NCBI RefSeq assembly: GCF_015645465.1
Contig: NZ_JADOEL010000009.1
Location: 62,001 to 126,000, forward strand
Length of the DNA: 64,000 bases
Direction: 5' to 3'
DNA from: Herminiimonas contaminans
GTDB lineage: Bacteria > Pseudomonadota > Gammaproteobacteria > Burkholderiales > Burkholderiaceae_D
Shown here: piece after piece, positions 55,685-64,000 of the stretch
How positions within the stretch are numbered: position 1 is the stretch's first letter
Layout of the letters: each line of letters opens with the position of its first letter
Position numbers and translations under genes: made by a program
Notes under the pieces: generated by a model
The model's database searches: none
The model's input: the letters and a program-made list of their open reading frames with translations, nothing else
Told to the model about the DNA's origin: nothing

Positions 55685-56535
55685 CAGTTGGTTTCTCTCT
55701 CTGCTGCTTCGATGGTGTTAACCAAAAGCATGGTGATAGTCATGGGGCCGACGCCGCCTGGCACCGGAGTAATGTAGCTGGCCACTTCCTTGGCGTTGGC
55801 GAAGTCGACGTCGCCGCACAGTTTGCCGTTATCGTCGCGGTTGATGCCGACGTCGACCACGATGGCTCCGGGTTTGATCATCTCTGCGGTCAGGGTGTTG
55901 CGGCGGCCGGTAGCGGCAACGACCACATCCGCCTGACGTGTGTGATAAGCAAGATCCGCGGTTCCACTATGGCAGATGGTGACGGTTGCGTTGGCTTGCA
56001 AGAGCAATAATGCCATTGGTTTGCCTACTGTATTACTGCGGCCGATGACGACTGCGTGCTTGCCAGCCAGTTTGGTGCCTGTGCTTTCGATCAGTTTCAT
56101 GCAGCCATACGGGGTGCAAGGGCGGAAGCCGGGCAGGCCGGTCAGCAACTCGCCAGCGCTCAGTACAGAATAGCCGTCCACGTCCTTGCGTGGGGAAATC
56201 GCTTCGATCACCTTGTTGGCATCAATATGCTTGGGCAAAGGCATTTGCACCAGGATGCCGTGGATCTTCGGGTCCGCATTCAATGCCGCGATGCGCGCCA
56301 GCAGCGCAGCCTCGGTCATATCTGCGTCATATTTTTCAAGTAATGAATAGAGGCCGTTGTCTTCGCACGCCTTGACCTTGTTGCGCACATAGACCTGGGA
56401 TGCCGGATCGGCACCGACCAGGATCACGGCCAGGCCAGGCTGCTTGCCTTTGGCGGTCAGGGCCGCGGCGCGGACGGCGACGTCTTTGCGGAGTTGTTGA
56501 GAAAGCAAATTTCCATCAATGATTTGTGCGGTCAT
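55684..56535 (-). CDS. folD: methylenetetrahydrofolate dehydrogenase/cyclohydrolase
   Basis: 283 residues, standard for FolD. The catalytic Tyr and Lys lie in [11 protein letters not shown] near 48-58, [20 protein letters not shown] is the NADP-binding stretch, and [16 protein letters not shown] is the C-terminal signature. It interconverts methylene-, methenyl- and formyl-tetrahydrofolate in one-carbon metabolism. It is the first gene of the minus-strand run folD-prlC-glutaredoxin fusion-holC and is divergent from the pyruvate dehydrogenase operon. Confidence 0.97.
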   Translation of the reverse strand: MTAQIIDGNLLSQQLRKDVAVRAAALTAKGKQPGLAVILVGADPASQVYVRNKVKACEDNGLYSLLEKYDADMTEAALLARIAALNADPKIHGILVQMPLPKHIDANKVIEAISPRKDVDGYSVLSAGELLTGLPGFRPCTPYGCMKLIESTGTKLAGKHAVVIGRSNTVGKPMALLLLQANATVTICHSGTADLAYHTRQADVVVAATGRRNTLTAEMIKPGAIVVDVGINRDDNGKLCGDVDFANAKEVASYITPVPGGVGPMTITMLLVNTIEAAERETN

Positions 56536-56839
56536 GGGTCGAGTTCGGGTGATAGGGGGTGAATGAAGAGCTAAGTCACAGATTATAAGGGCTTATCAGG
56601 GCGGCACCCTAAGGTGCTTATGCCGCAAGTTTACATGCTCTTAAAATGCCGCTAAAAGCCAGTAAAAATGCTGCTATGCCGCATAATTTCGCATTATGAG
56701 AAATGATATCGCCATTTGAAAATAACAAAAACTGCTGTTAAACTCAGCGCAAACTACACGACTATACGTGTTATCAGTTTTCAAAATGACGGTCCGCTCT
56801 TACAAAGAACGGCACTAAAGATAAATCAGGAGACAAATT
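56536..56839. other. divergent folD / aceE regulatory region
   Basis: 304 bp with no gene. It holds the aceE promoter described separately, an inverted repeat CATAAT-N5-ATTATG at about 56683-56699, and repeated ATGCCGC motifs (near 56620, 56646, 56673). I see no PdhR-type box. The repeated ATGCCGC may be a binding site of an unknown regulator. Confidence 0.45.
56716..56744 (+). promoter_or_regulatory. sigma-70 promoter of aceE operon
   Basis: TTGAAA (56716-56721) and TAAACT (56739-56744) with a 17-bp spacer. Expected start near 56751 gives a leader of about 90 bases before ATG 56840, which has AGGAGA upstream. Confidence 0.65.
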
Positions 56840-59536
56840 ATGTCAGCCCAGCTCGACCAGGTATTGGCGCAAGCCGCCAACGATCCCGATGTAATGGAAA
56901 CGCAAGAGTGGCTTGATGCCCTCGAAGCGGTTATCGAACACGAGGGCCCTGACCGCGCCCACTATCTGGTGGAGCGCCTGATCGATCTGGCCCGCCGTCG
57001 TGGTGCGCAAGTTCCGTTCTCCAGCACTACCGCATATGTAAACACCATCCCTGCCGACATGGGTGTCAATTCCCCGGGCAATCAGGAATACGAAGAGCGC
57101 CTGCGTTCGTGGATGCGCTGGAATGCAATGGCGATGGTCGTTAAGGCGAACCGCGTTGATGGCGACCTCGGTGGTCATATCTCCAGTTTTGCTTCGCTCG
57201 CAAACATGCTGGGTACCGGCTTCAATCACTTCTGGCACGCACCGACCGAAGACCACGGTGGTGATCTGCTGTACATCCAGGGCCACTCGTCGCCTGGCGT
57301 TTATGCTCGCGCTTTCCTCGAAGGCCGCTTGAGCGAAGAACAATTGATTAACTTCCGTCGTGAAGTTGATGGCAAAGGCCTGTCTTCCTATCCGCATCCG
57401 AAACTGATGTCGGACTTCTGGCAATTCCCTACCGTATCGATGGGCCTGGGTCCATTGATGGCGATCTATCAGGCACGCTTCCTGAAGTATCTGCAAGCAC
57501 GTGAGATTGCAAAAACCGACAACCGTAAAGTCTGGGTATTCTGCGGCGACGGCGAAATGGATGAAGTCGAATCGATGGGCGCTATCGGCGTAGCCGGTCG
57601 CGAACAACTCGACAACCTGGTCATGGTCGTCAACTGTAACCTGCAACGTCTGGACGGCCCGGTACGCGGCAACGGCAAGATCATCCAGGAACTCGAAGGC
57701 GAATTCCGCGGTGCCGGCTGGAACGTTATCAAGATCATCTGGGGCTCCAACTGGGACCCGCTGCTGGCCAAAGACAAAGAAGGCATCCTGCAGCGCGTCA
57801 TGATGGAAACGCTGGACGGCGAATACCAGAACTACAAAGCCAAGGATGGCGCTTACGTGCGCAAACACTTCTTCGGCAAGCATCCAAAATTGCTGGAAAT
57901 GGTATCGCGCATGTCGGACGACGACATCTGGCATTTGCTGCGCGGCGGCCACGATCCACACAAAGTCTACGCTGGCTTCAAGCAAGCACAAGAACACAAA
58001 GGTCAACCTACCGTTCTGCTGGTCAAGACCGTCAAAGGTTATGGCATGGGCAAATCGGGTGAAGCGCGTAACACTGCGCATCAAACCAAAAAACTGGACG
58101 ACGAAGCAGTGCGCGAAATGCGCGATCGTTTCAATCTGCCTATCGCTGACGAGCACCTGCCAGACATTCCATTCTTCAAACCGGCTGACGATGCGCCTGA
58201 GATGAAGTACCTGCACGAACGCCGTGCGGCGCTGGGCGGTTACCTGCCACAACGTCGTCAACAGGCTGACGAGAAGCTGCCGGTACCTGAACTGGCGGCA
58301 TTCAAGGCAGTACTGGATGCGACCGCAGAAGGCCGTGAAATCTCGACCACGCAAGCATATGTGCGCATCATTTCCATCCTGCTGCGCGATGCGAACCTGG
58401 GCCAACGCCTGGTACCTATCCTGGTCGATGAATCCCGTACCTTCGGTATGGAAGGCTTGTTCCGTCAAATCGGTATTTACAACCGTGAAGGCCAGTTGTA
58501 CGAGCCAGTCGACAAAGACCAGGTCAGCTTCTACCGTGAAGACAAAGCCGGTCAAATCCTGCAAGAAGGTATTAACGAAGCAGGCGCGATGGCATCGTGG
58601 ATCGCAGCAGCGACCTCGTACTCGACCAACAACCGCATCATGGTGCCGTTCTACACCTTCTACTCGATGTTTGGTCTGCAACGTATCGGCGACCTGGCAT
58701 GGGCAGCGGGCGACATGCGCGCACGCGGCTTCCTGCTCGGCGGTACCGCTGGTCGTACCACGCTGAACGGCGAAGGCTTGCAACACGAAGACGGTCACAG
58801 CCACATCCTGGCTTCGACCATCCCTAACTGCATTCCTTACGATCCGACCTTTGCACACGAAGTCGCAGTCATCATGCATGACGGCCTGAAACGCATGATC
58901 GAAAACCAGGAAGATGTGTTCTATTACATCACCCTGATGAACGAAAACTACGCGCAGCCAGGCCTGAAACCAGGCCAGGAAGAGGGCATCCTCAAAGGCT
59001 TGTACCTGTTGCAGGAAGGCGCGAAAAAAGCGAAGAACCGCGTACAGCTGATGGGCTCCGGCACCATCCTGCGCGAAGTCATCGCTGCTGCCGATTTGCT
59101 GAAAGACGACTGGGGCGTTACTGCCGATGTCTGGTCCGCTCCATCGTTCACATTGCTGGCACGCGATGGCCAGGACGTAGAGCGCTGGAACATGTTGCAC
59201 CCGACCGACAAGCCACGTCAGGCGCACATCACTTCGTCGCTGCAAGACACCGCTGGTCCTATCGTGGTTGCAACCGATTACATGCGCACCTTCGCAGAAC
59301 AGGTTCGTGCGTTCGTGCCGAAAGATCGTACCTACAAAGTGCTTGGTACCGATGGCTTTGGTCGTTCGGACAGCCGCGCAAAACTGCGTGAGTTCTTCGA
59401 GGTCAACCGCTATTTCGTCACTGTTGCTGCGCTCAAGGCATTGGCGGATGAAGGTGCGATTGCGACTTCCGTGGTTGCTGATGCGATCAAGAAGTACGGC
59501 ATCAATCCAGAAAAAGTCAATCCGGTAACGCTGTAA
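56840..59536 (+). CDS. aceE: pyruvate dehydrogenase E1 component, homodimeric type
   Basis: 898 residues, the usual length for the homodimeric E1. The thiamine-diphosphate motif begins at GDGEMDEVESMGA near 235 and ends at NCNLQRLDGP about 28 residues later. The N-terminal WLDALEAVIEHEGPDRAHYL fits contact with E2. It decarboxylates pyruvate and acetylates the E2 lipoyl group. It is first in the operon aceE-aceF-proteasome homologue-lpdA and has its own promoter. A 901-residue open frame on the opposite strand is a codon-bias shadow. Confidence 0.98.
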   Translation: MSAQLDQVLAQAANDPDVMETQEWLDALEAVIEHEGPDRAHYLVERLIDLARRRGAQVPFSSTTAYVNTIPADMGVNSPGNQEYEERLRSWMRWNAMAMVVKANRVDGDLGGHISSFASLANMLGTGFNHFWHAPTEDHGGDLLYIQGHSSPGVYARAFLEGRLSEEQLINFRREVDGKGLSSYPHPKLMSDFWQFPTVSMGLGPLMAIYQARFLKYLQAREIAKTDNRKVWVFCGDGEMDEVESMGAIGVAGREQLDNLVMVVNCNLQRLDGPVRGNGKIIQELEGEFRGAGWNVIKIIWGSNWDPLLAKDKEGILQRVMMETLDGEYQNYKAKDGAYVRKHFFGKHPKLLEMVSRMSDDDIWHLLRGGHDPHKVYAGFKQAQEHKGQPTVLLVKTVKGYGMGKSGEARNTAHQTKKLDDEAVREMRDRFNLPIADEHLPDIPFFKPADDAPEMKYLHERRAALGGYLPQRRQQADEKLPVPELAAFKAVLDATAEGREISTTQAYVRIISILLRDANLGQRLVPILVDESRTFGMEGLFRQIGIYNREGQLYEPVDKDQVSFYREDKAGQILQEGINEAGAMASWIAAATSYSTNNRIMVPFYTFYSMFGLQRIGDLAWAAGDMRARGFLLGGTAGRTTLNGEGLQHEDGHSHILASTIPNCIPYDPTFAHEVAVIMHDGLKRMIENQEDVFYYITLMNENYAQPGLKPGQEEGILKGLYLLQEGAKKAKNRVQLMGSGTILREVIAAADLLKDDWGVTADVWSAPSFTLLARDGQDVERWNMLHPTDKPRQAHITSSLQDTAGPIVVATDYMRTFAEQVRAFVPKDRTYKVLGTDGFGRSDSRAKLREFFEVNRYFVTVAALKALADEGAIATSVVADAIKKYGINPEKVNPVTL

Positions 59537-59647
59537 TCTACATACCAAAATCCTTCCTCATCAGTGAGGCGACGGGGATGCAGATGGAATCGCCATTTGC
59601 TTCCCCGCTGTCGTGATGGTGGACACGCAAACAAGCGGAGATAAAAG

Positions 59648-61021
59648 ATGAGCATGGTCGAAGTCAAAGTCCCGGATATCGGCGACTTCAAGGAAGTCGA
59701 AGTCATTGAACTGCTGGTCAAGGCGGGCGATACGATCAAGGTCGATCAGTCCCTGATCACGGTTGAGTCCGACAAAGCCAGTATGGAAATTCCATCCAGC
59801 CACGCTGGTGTGGTCAAAGAAGTGAAAGTCAAACTCGGTGACAAGATCGCCGAAGGCGCGCTGGTTTTGTTGCTGGAAGAATCGGGCGCTGCAGCTGCTC
59901 CGGCACCGGCAGCAGAACCAGCGAAAGCTGAAGCACCTGCTGCACCAGCCCCGGCTCCGGTAGCGGCCCCAGCGCCTGCACCGGCCCCGGTTGCTGCCGC
60001 ACCTGCACCAGAACCTGTCGCGGCTCCGGCTGCTCTGGCACCAGCGCCAGCAGCACCAGTTGCGGCCGCACCTGCCAGCGCTGCCAACAGCAAGGCACAC
60101 GCATCACCATCGATACGCAAGTTCGCACGCGAACTTGGCGTGGATCTCGGCAAGGTAGGCGGTACCGGTCCTAAAGGACGCATCACGCAGGAAGACGTAC
60201 AGAATTATGTGAAGGGCGTGATCGCTGCCGGTCCGGTTACGGCTACCGCTGCTGCACCAGTGAAAGCTGGCGGCGGTGCAGGCCTGGACCTGTTGCCATG
60301 GCCATCGCTGGACTTCAGCAAGTTCGGCACCACGACCCTGCAACCACTGTCGCGCATCAAGAAAATCAGCGGCCCGAATCTGCATCGCAACTGGGTCATG
60401 ATTCCGCACGTCACGCAATACGACGAAGCCGATGTCACCGAACTGGAAGAGCTGCGCAAATCGACCAATACCGCGCTGGCCAAATCCGGCGTCAAACTGA
60501 CGATGCTGGCTTTCGTCATCAAGGCTTGCGTAGCCGCGCTGAAGAAATACCCGGAGTTCAATTCCTCGCTCGACGCAGCGGGTGAAAACCTGATCCTGAA
60601 GCAGTACTACAACATCGGCTTTGCTGCTGATACCCCGCAAGGCCTGGTAGTTCCTGTCGTCAAAGGCGTAGACCAAAAATCGGTCACGCAAATCGCACAG
60701 GAAATGGGTGATCTGTCGGCGCAGGCACGCGAAGGCAAGCTGAAGCCAGCAGACATGCAAGGCGCGACCTTCACCATCTCGTCGCTGGGCGGCATCGGTG
60801 GTACTTACTTCACACCGCTGATCAATGCACCGGAAGTCGCGATCATCGGTTTGTCGAAAACCTCGATGAAACCAGTCTGGGACGGCAAGCAATTCGTACC
60901 GCGCCTGATCATGCCTTTGTCGCTGTCCTACGATCACCGCGTGATCGACGGCGCGCAAGGTGCACGCTTCGTGACGTACCTGAGCGAAGTGCTGAGCGAC
61001 CTGCGCAAGTCTCTGTTGTAA
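59648..61021 (+). CDS. aceF: pyruvate dehydrogenase E2, dihydrolipoyl acetyltransferase
   Basis: 457 residues. There is one lipoyl domain (1-77) with the lipoylated Lys43 in [10 protein letters not shown] long Ala/Pro swinging arm follows (about 80-150), then a peripheral-subunit-binding domain (SPSIRKFARELGVDLGKVGGTG). The catalytic core carries the His-Asp pair in LSYDHRVIDGAQGARF. Many E2 proteins of gammaproteobacteria have two or three lipoyl domains; here one is present and another sits on E3. It forms the core of the complex and passes acetyl to CoA. Confidence 0.97.
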   Translation: MSMVEVKVPDIGDFKEVEVIELLVKAGDTIKVDQSLITVESDKASMEIPSSHAGVVKEVKVKLGDKIAEGALVLLLEESGAAAAPAPAAEPAKAEAPAAPAPAPVAAPAPAPAPVAAAPAPEPVAAPAALAPAPAAPVAAAPASAANSKAHASPSIRKFARELGVDLGKVGGTGPKGRITQEDVQNYVKGVIAAGPVTATAAAPVKAGGGAGLDLLPWPSLDFSKFGTTTLQPLSRIKKISGPNLHRNWVMIPHVTQYDEADVTELEELRKSTNTALAKSGVKLTMLAFVIKACVAALKKYPEFNSSLDAAGENLILKQYYNIGFAADTPQGLVVPVVKGVDQKSVTQIAQEMGDLSAQAREGKLKPADMQGATFTISSLGGIGGTYFTPLINAPEVAIIGLSKTSMKPVWDGKQFVPRLIMPLSLSYDHRVIDGAQGARFVTYLSEVLSDLRKSLL

Positions 61022-61037
61022 TCGACTGAGTGCCGGC

Positions 61038-61607
61038 ATGACTACCTGCGTCGTCGTCAAAAAGAACCGCGAAATCGCGATAGCCTGCGATTCGCTGGTG
61101 ACCTTTGGCGACACGCGTTTGTCGCATGCGTACGAAGAGAACAACAAGATGTTTCAGATCGGCCAGTCGTACGTGACGCTGGCAGGTACTGCAGCTCACT
61201 TCCCGGTCATGCGTAAATTGCTGACGGGGATGGGCGAGGACTGCAAGCTGAACAGCCGCGATGAAGTATTCGATACCTTTACCAAAGCGCATCAGATTCT
61301 GAAAGATCAATACTTCCTCAACACCAAGGAAGAGGAAGACGATCCCTACGAGTCTTCGCAGATTGCGACGCTGGTAGCCAATCCTTACGGCATCTTCGGT
61401 ATTTATTCGTATCGTGAAGTATTCAGTTTTGATCGCTTCTGGGGCATAGGCAGCGGTCGTAATTTCGCACTGGGTGCGATGTATGCAGCGTATGACGGCA
61501 CAGCCACTGCACGCGAGATCGCAGAAATCGGCGTGCATGCAGGTGCCGAGTTCGACAAGAGTACGGCAGGACCGTTTCAAATCCTCAGTTTTCCCATGCA
61601 GGGATAA
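61038..61607 (+). CDS. betaproteobacterial proteasome homologue (BPH), Ntn hydrolase
   Basis: 189 residues. The start MTTCVVVKKNREIAIACDS matches the HslV/proteasome beta-subunit fold. After Met removal the N-terminal Thr is Thr1, Asp lands exactly at position 17, and the nearby Lys36 can fill the place of Lys33. The length and the VTFGDTRLSHAYEENNKMF region are characteristic of BPH, a double-ring proteasome-like particle known in betaproteobacteria such as Thiobacillus and Cupriavidus. Its substrates are unknown and no AAA unfoldase is encoded beside it. It lies 16 bp after aceF and before lpdA in the same orientation, so it is probably co-transcribed. Confidence 0.85.
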   Translation: MTTCVVVKKNREIAIACDSLVTFGDTRLSHAYEENNKMFQIGQSYVTLAGTAAHFPVMRKLLTGMGEDCKLNSRDEVFDTFTKAHQILKDQYFLNTKEEEDDPYESSQIATLVANPYGIFGIYSYREVFSFDRFWGIGSGRNFALGAMYAAYDGTATAREIAEIGVHAGAEFDKSTAGPFQILSFPMQG

Positions 61608-61690
61608 TGTTTCAGGGTTACTAAAAAATATCAATCCGGACGCGACGCACCAGGTGCAGCGGGCAGGATAAAAAATACGGAGCTAAAGCG

Positions 61691-63508
61691 ATGAGCAAGA
61701 TTGAAGTGAAAGTCCCCGATATCGGCGATTTCAAGGAAGTTGAAATTATCGAATTGCTGGTCAATGTGGGCGATACGATCAAGATCGATCAATCGCTGAT
61801 CACGGTTGAGTCCGACAAAGCCAGCATGGAAATTCCATCCAGCCACGCAGGCGTCATCAAGGAATTGAAAGTCAAACTGGGCGACAAGGTTGCAGAAGGC
61901 TCCTTGCTGTTGGTGCTGGAAGTAGCGGAAAGTGCTGCAGCACCTGCAGCAGCGCCGACTCCTGCGCCAGCTGCTGCGGCTGCACCGGCCCCTGTGGCCG
62001 CTCCGGCTGCCGCACCAGCGCCAGTTCAGGCCGCGGCACCTGCTCCGGCACCTGCACCAGTAGCTGCCAGTTTCGGCGGCAGCGCAGACATCGAATGCGA
62101 CATGATGGTCCTCGGCGCAGGCCCAGGCGGTTACTCTGCAGCATTCCGTTCGGCTGATCTCGGTATGTCCACCGTGCTGGTTGAGCGTTACTCGACACTG
62201 GGCGGCGTCTGCCTCAACGTAGGTTGCATTCCATCCAAAGCCTTGTTGCACGTCGCAGCAGTCATTGATGAAACAGCAGCGATGGCGGCGCACGGCGTCA
62301 CCTTCGGCAAACCGCAAATCGACATCGACAAACTGCGCGGCTACAAAGAGCAAGTCATCGGCAAAATGACCACCGGCCTGGCTGGCATGGCGAAAGCACG
62401 CAAGGTCAATGTCGTGCAAGGCGTAGGCCAGTTCGTCGGTCCACACCACATCGAAGTGACTGCAGCTGACGGCAGCAAAAAAACTATCCAGTTCAAGCAA
62501 GCGATCATCGCTGCCGGTTCATCGGTCGTGAACCTGCCGTTCGTACCGCAAGATCCACGTATCGTCGACTCGACTGGCGCGCTCGAATTGCGCAGCGTAC
62601 CTAAACGCATGCTGGTCATCGGCGGCGGCATCATCGGCCTGGAAATGGCAACGGTCTACTCCACATTGGGCGCACGCATAGACGTGGTCGAGATGATGGA
62701 TGGCCTGATGCAAGGCGCAGACCGCGACATGGTCAAAGTCTGGCAAAAATTCAACGAGAAGCGCTTCGACAAAATCATGTTGAAGACCAAAACCGTTGCA
62801 GTTGAAGCCTTGAAAGAAGGCATCAAAGTCTCGTTTGAAGCAGCTGAAGCAGGCGTGGCCGCACCAGAACCACAAGTCTACGACATGGTATTGGTTGCAG
62901 TAGGCCGCAGCCCGAACGGCAAGAAAATCGCCGCTGACAAGGCAGGCGTTGCAGTCACAGATCGTGGCTTTATCGAAGTCGATGCGCAAATGCGTACCAA
63001 CGTGCCGCACATCTTTGCGATAGGCGACCTGGTAGGTCAACCTATGCTGGCGCACAAAGCCGTGCACGAAGCACACGTTGCTGCTGAAGCCGCTGCCGGT
63101 GAAAAAGCATACTTCGACGCCCGCGTCATTCCTTCGGTGGCCTACACAGATCCGGAAGTGGCATGGGTCGGTATTACCGAAGACGAAGCCAAGGCCAAAG
63201 GCATCAAGCTGGAAAAAGGTCACTTCCCTTGGGCAGCGTCGGGTCGTGCAGTTGCCAATGGTCGTGACGAAGGCTTCACCAAATTGCTGTTCGATGCTGA
63301 AACACATCGCATCGTCGGTGGCGGCATCGTCGGTACCCACGCTGGCGACATGATCGGTGAAATCGCACTGGCGATTGAAATGGGCGCAGATGCAGTGGAC
63401 ATCGGCAAAACCATCCATCCGCATCCTACCCTGGGCGAATCGATCGGTATGGCGGCTGAAGTGTTTGAAGGCGTCTGTACCGACCTGCCACCAGCACGCA
63501 AGAAATAA
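61691..63508 (+). CDS. lpdA: dihydrolipoyl dehydrogenase (E3) with N-terminal lipoyl domain
   Basis: 605 residues. An added lipoyl domain (1-77, Lys43 in VESDKASME) precedes an Ala/Pro linker (about 80-130) and a full flavin disulfide oxidoreductase. The FAD motif [12 protein letters not shown], the redox pair C174-LNVG-C179, the NAD site [12 protein letters not shown] and the dimer-interface HPHPTLGES with catalytic His are all in place. E3 reoxidises the lipoyl group. The lipoyl domain is nearly identical to that of AceF. It is the last gene of the operon. Confidence 0.97.
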   Translation: MSKIEVKVPDIGDFKEVEIIELLVNVGDTIKIDQSLITVESDKASMEIPSSHAGVIKELKVKLGDKVAEGSLLLVLEVAESAAAPAAAPTPAPAAAAAPAPVAAPAAAPAPVQAAAPAPAPAPVAASFGGSADIECDMMVLGAGPGGYSAAFRSADLGMSTVLVERYSTLGGVCLNVGCIPSKALLHVAAVIDETAAMAAHGVTFGKPQIDIDKLRGYKEQVIGKMTTGLAGMAKARKVNVVQGVGQFVGPHHIEVTAADGSKKTIQFKQAIIAAGSSVVNLPFVPQDPRIVDSTGALELRSVPKRMLVIGGGIIGLEMATVYSTLGARIDVVEMMDGLMQGADRDMVKVWQKFNEKRFDKIMLKTKTVAVEALKEGIKVSFEAAEAGVAAPEPQVYDMVLVAVGRSPNGKKIAADKAGVAVTDRGFIEVDAQMRTNVPHIFAIGDLVGQPMLAHKAVHEAHVAAEAAAGEKAYFDARVIPSVAYTDPEVAWVGITEDEAKAKGIKLEKGHFPWAASGRAVANGRDEGFTKLLFDAETHRIVGGGIVGTHAGDMIGEIALAIEMGADAVDIGKTIHPHPTLGESIGMAAEVFEGVCTDLPPARKK

Positions 63509-63528
63509 GCTGCTTTCAGGCGCAAACA

Positions 63529-63555
63529 GAAAGCGACGCTATGCGTCGCTTTTTT
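63529..63555 (+). terminator. Rho-independent terminator of the PDH operon
   Basis: AAGCGACGC (63531-63539) pairs with GCGTCGCTT (63543-63551), TAT loop, then six T. It lies 22 bp after the lpdA stop. Confidence 0.88.
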
Positions 63556-63664
63556 ATTTTATGCGTAACTCGCTTTAATATGAGATTGCCTAAACATTAG
63601 GTATTTTCTATATTCGCCTATACGCAATCGCTCCTCGCCAGGGGCAGCAGAATCAGGAGCATGC

Positions 63665-64000
63665 TTGAACATATCAAATGAACAGAACAACGTAGCAGGA
63701 CAGATAGTCGACCTGCTGGCCACGCGCCTGGGGAAAAACCGCGCGATACATCCTGAGACCGTTATCGCAGTTGCCGCCCGTTTATCCGGTAGCCTGCTTT
63801 TGCGCTCATTTAACTTTGACCTGGCCAAGCTGGAGCCGGGCGCTATCGTCTTGTCGGCGGAGGCTAATGACAAAGGCCCTGAATTGCTAGGACTCCTGTC
63901 CAGTGCGTTGAGCAGCAGGGGGATAGCGCTGGATAAGGACAAACTAGGCGGTGATCAGTCCTTGCGTGGCGACGCGCCTCATCTGTCTTTTGCAGAATCC
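63665..64000 (+). CDS. unrecognised protein, 5' part (runs off the window)
   Basis: 112 residues are visible and the frame stays open to the window end. The start is TTG 63665, with AGGAG at 63655-63659 at proper distance; the ATG at 63661 is out of frame and stops after six codons. Codon use is that of a real gene. The protein begins NISNEQNNVAGQIVDLLATR, then has a small-residue stretch LSGSLLLRSF and ELLGLLSSALSSRGIALD. No catalytic motif is seen and I do not recognise it. It follows the PDH terminator, so it has its own promoter. Confidence 0.6.
   Translation, partial: MNISNEQNNVAGQIVDLLATRLGKNRAIHPETVIAVAARLSGSLLLRSFNFDLAKLEPGAIVLSAEANDKGPELLGLLSSALSSRGIALDKDKLGGDQSLRGDAPHLSFAES

Noticed and set aside
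56843-59548. 901-residue open frame antisense to aceE
   Set aside because: It mirrors a highly expressed gene with strong codon bias, has no ribosome site and gives a protein of no family character. The same holds for long antisense frames over rho (713-1714), the cyclase gene (38153-39214), ilvD (35915-37072) and prlC (54026-55432).
63559-63942. 127-residue frame antisense to the last gene
   Set aside because: The plus-strand frame has a ribosome site and coding character; this is its shadow.

Overview
The window looks like chromosomal DNA of a betaproteobacterium of the Oxalobacteraceae type (Herminiimonas or 'Janthinobacterium Marseille'-like). This is inferred from moderate GC, zapB-zapA-6S RNA-EVE synteny, an EpsL/E/F/G-type exopolysaccharide locus, a pyruvate dehydrogenase operon whose E3 carries its own lipoyl domain, and a betaproteobacterial proteasome homologue. 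I see no tRNA, rRNA, CRISPR array, insertion sequence or prophage.

Layout. 1-9.6 kb is housekeeping: the end of a TRIC-type membrane protein, rho and trxA on the minus strand, an AddB/AddA-type recombination nuclease pair, zapB-like and zapA, 6S RNA, and at 9.6-10.1 kb an EVE-domain gene. After a 680-bp AT-rich leader, 10.7-33.4 kb is a Wzx/Wzy-type exopolysaccharide region in two blocks. Block 1 (10.75-26.8 kb) holds an outer-membrane barrel protein, initiating transferase, export protein, chain-length regulator, a BY-kinase-like protein, pyruvyltransferase, glycosyltransferases, polymerase, two acyltransferases, an unrecognised secreted protein and a WecG-type transferase fused to a STAS domain. 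Block 2 (27.0-33.4 kb) holds galE, two sugar-nucleotide enzymes, a QueC-like PP-loop protein and the flippase. A PAP2 phosphatase, lgt and a LysR regulator follow on the minus strand, with ilvD divergent from the regulator.

37.8-40.1 kb holds a CHASE-like/GGDEF diguanylate cyclase, a small Trp-rich membrane protein and a small cytochrome c. 40.4-48.7 kb is a nitrogen-scavenging operon: a Liv-type ABC transporter, an amidase, an M20 ureido/amido-hydrolase and an XRE-cupin regulator. It is preceded by an apparently perfect sigma-54 promoter and two near-identical 17-bp palindromes. A second Liv-type binding protein, a divergent Lrp/AsnC regulator and D-amino-acid dehydrogenase follow. 52.1-56.5 kb is a minus-strand run (folD, prlC, a DUF4124-glutaredoxin fusion, holC and a small helical protein). 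56.7-63.5 kb is the pyruvate dehydrogenase operon aceE-aceF-[proteasome homologue]-lpdA. The window ends inside an unrecognised gene.

Most worth a second look: the sigma-54 promoter with tandem palindromes (40.40-40.48 kb), the QueC-like PP-loop protein in the polysaccharide operon, the glycosyltransferase-STAS fusion, the proteasome homologue inside the PDH operon, the paired consensus DnaA boxes at 37.7 kb, and a probably leaderless zapB-like mRNA. All functional calls were made by reading the sequence; no database search was run.
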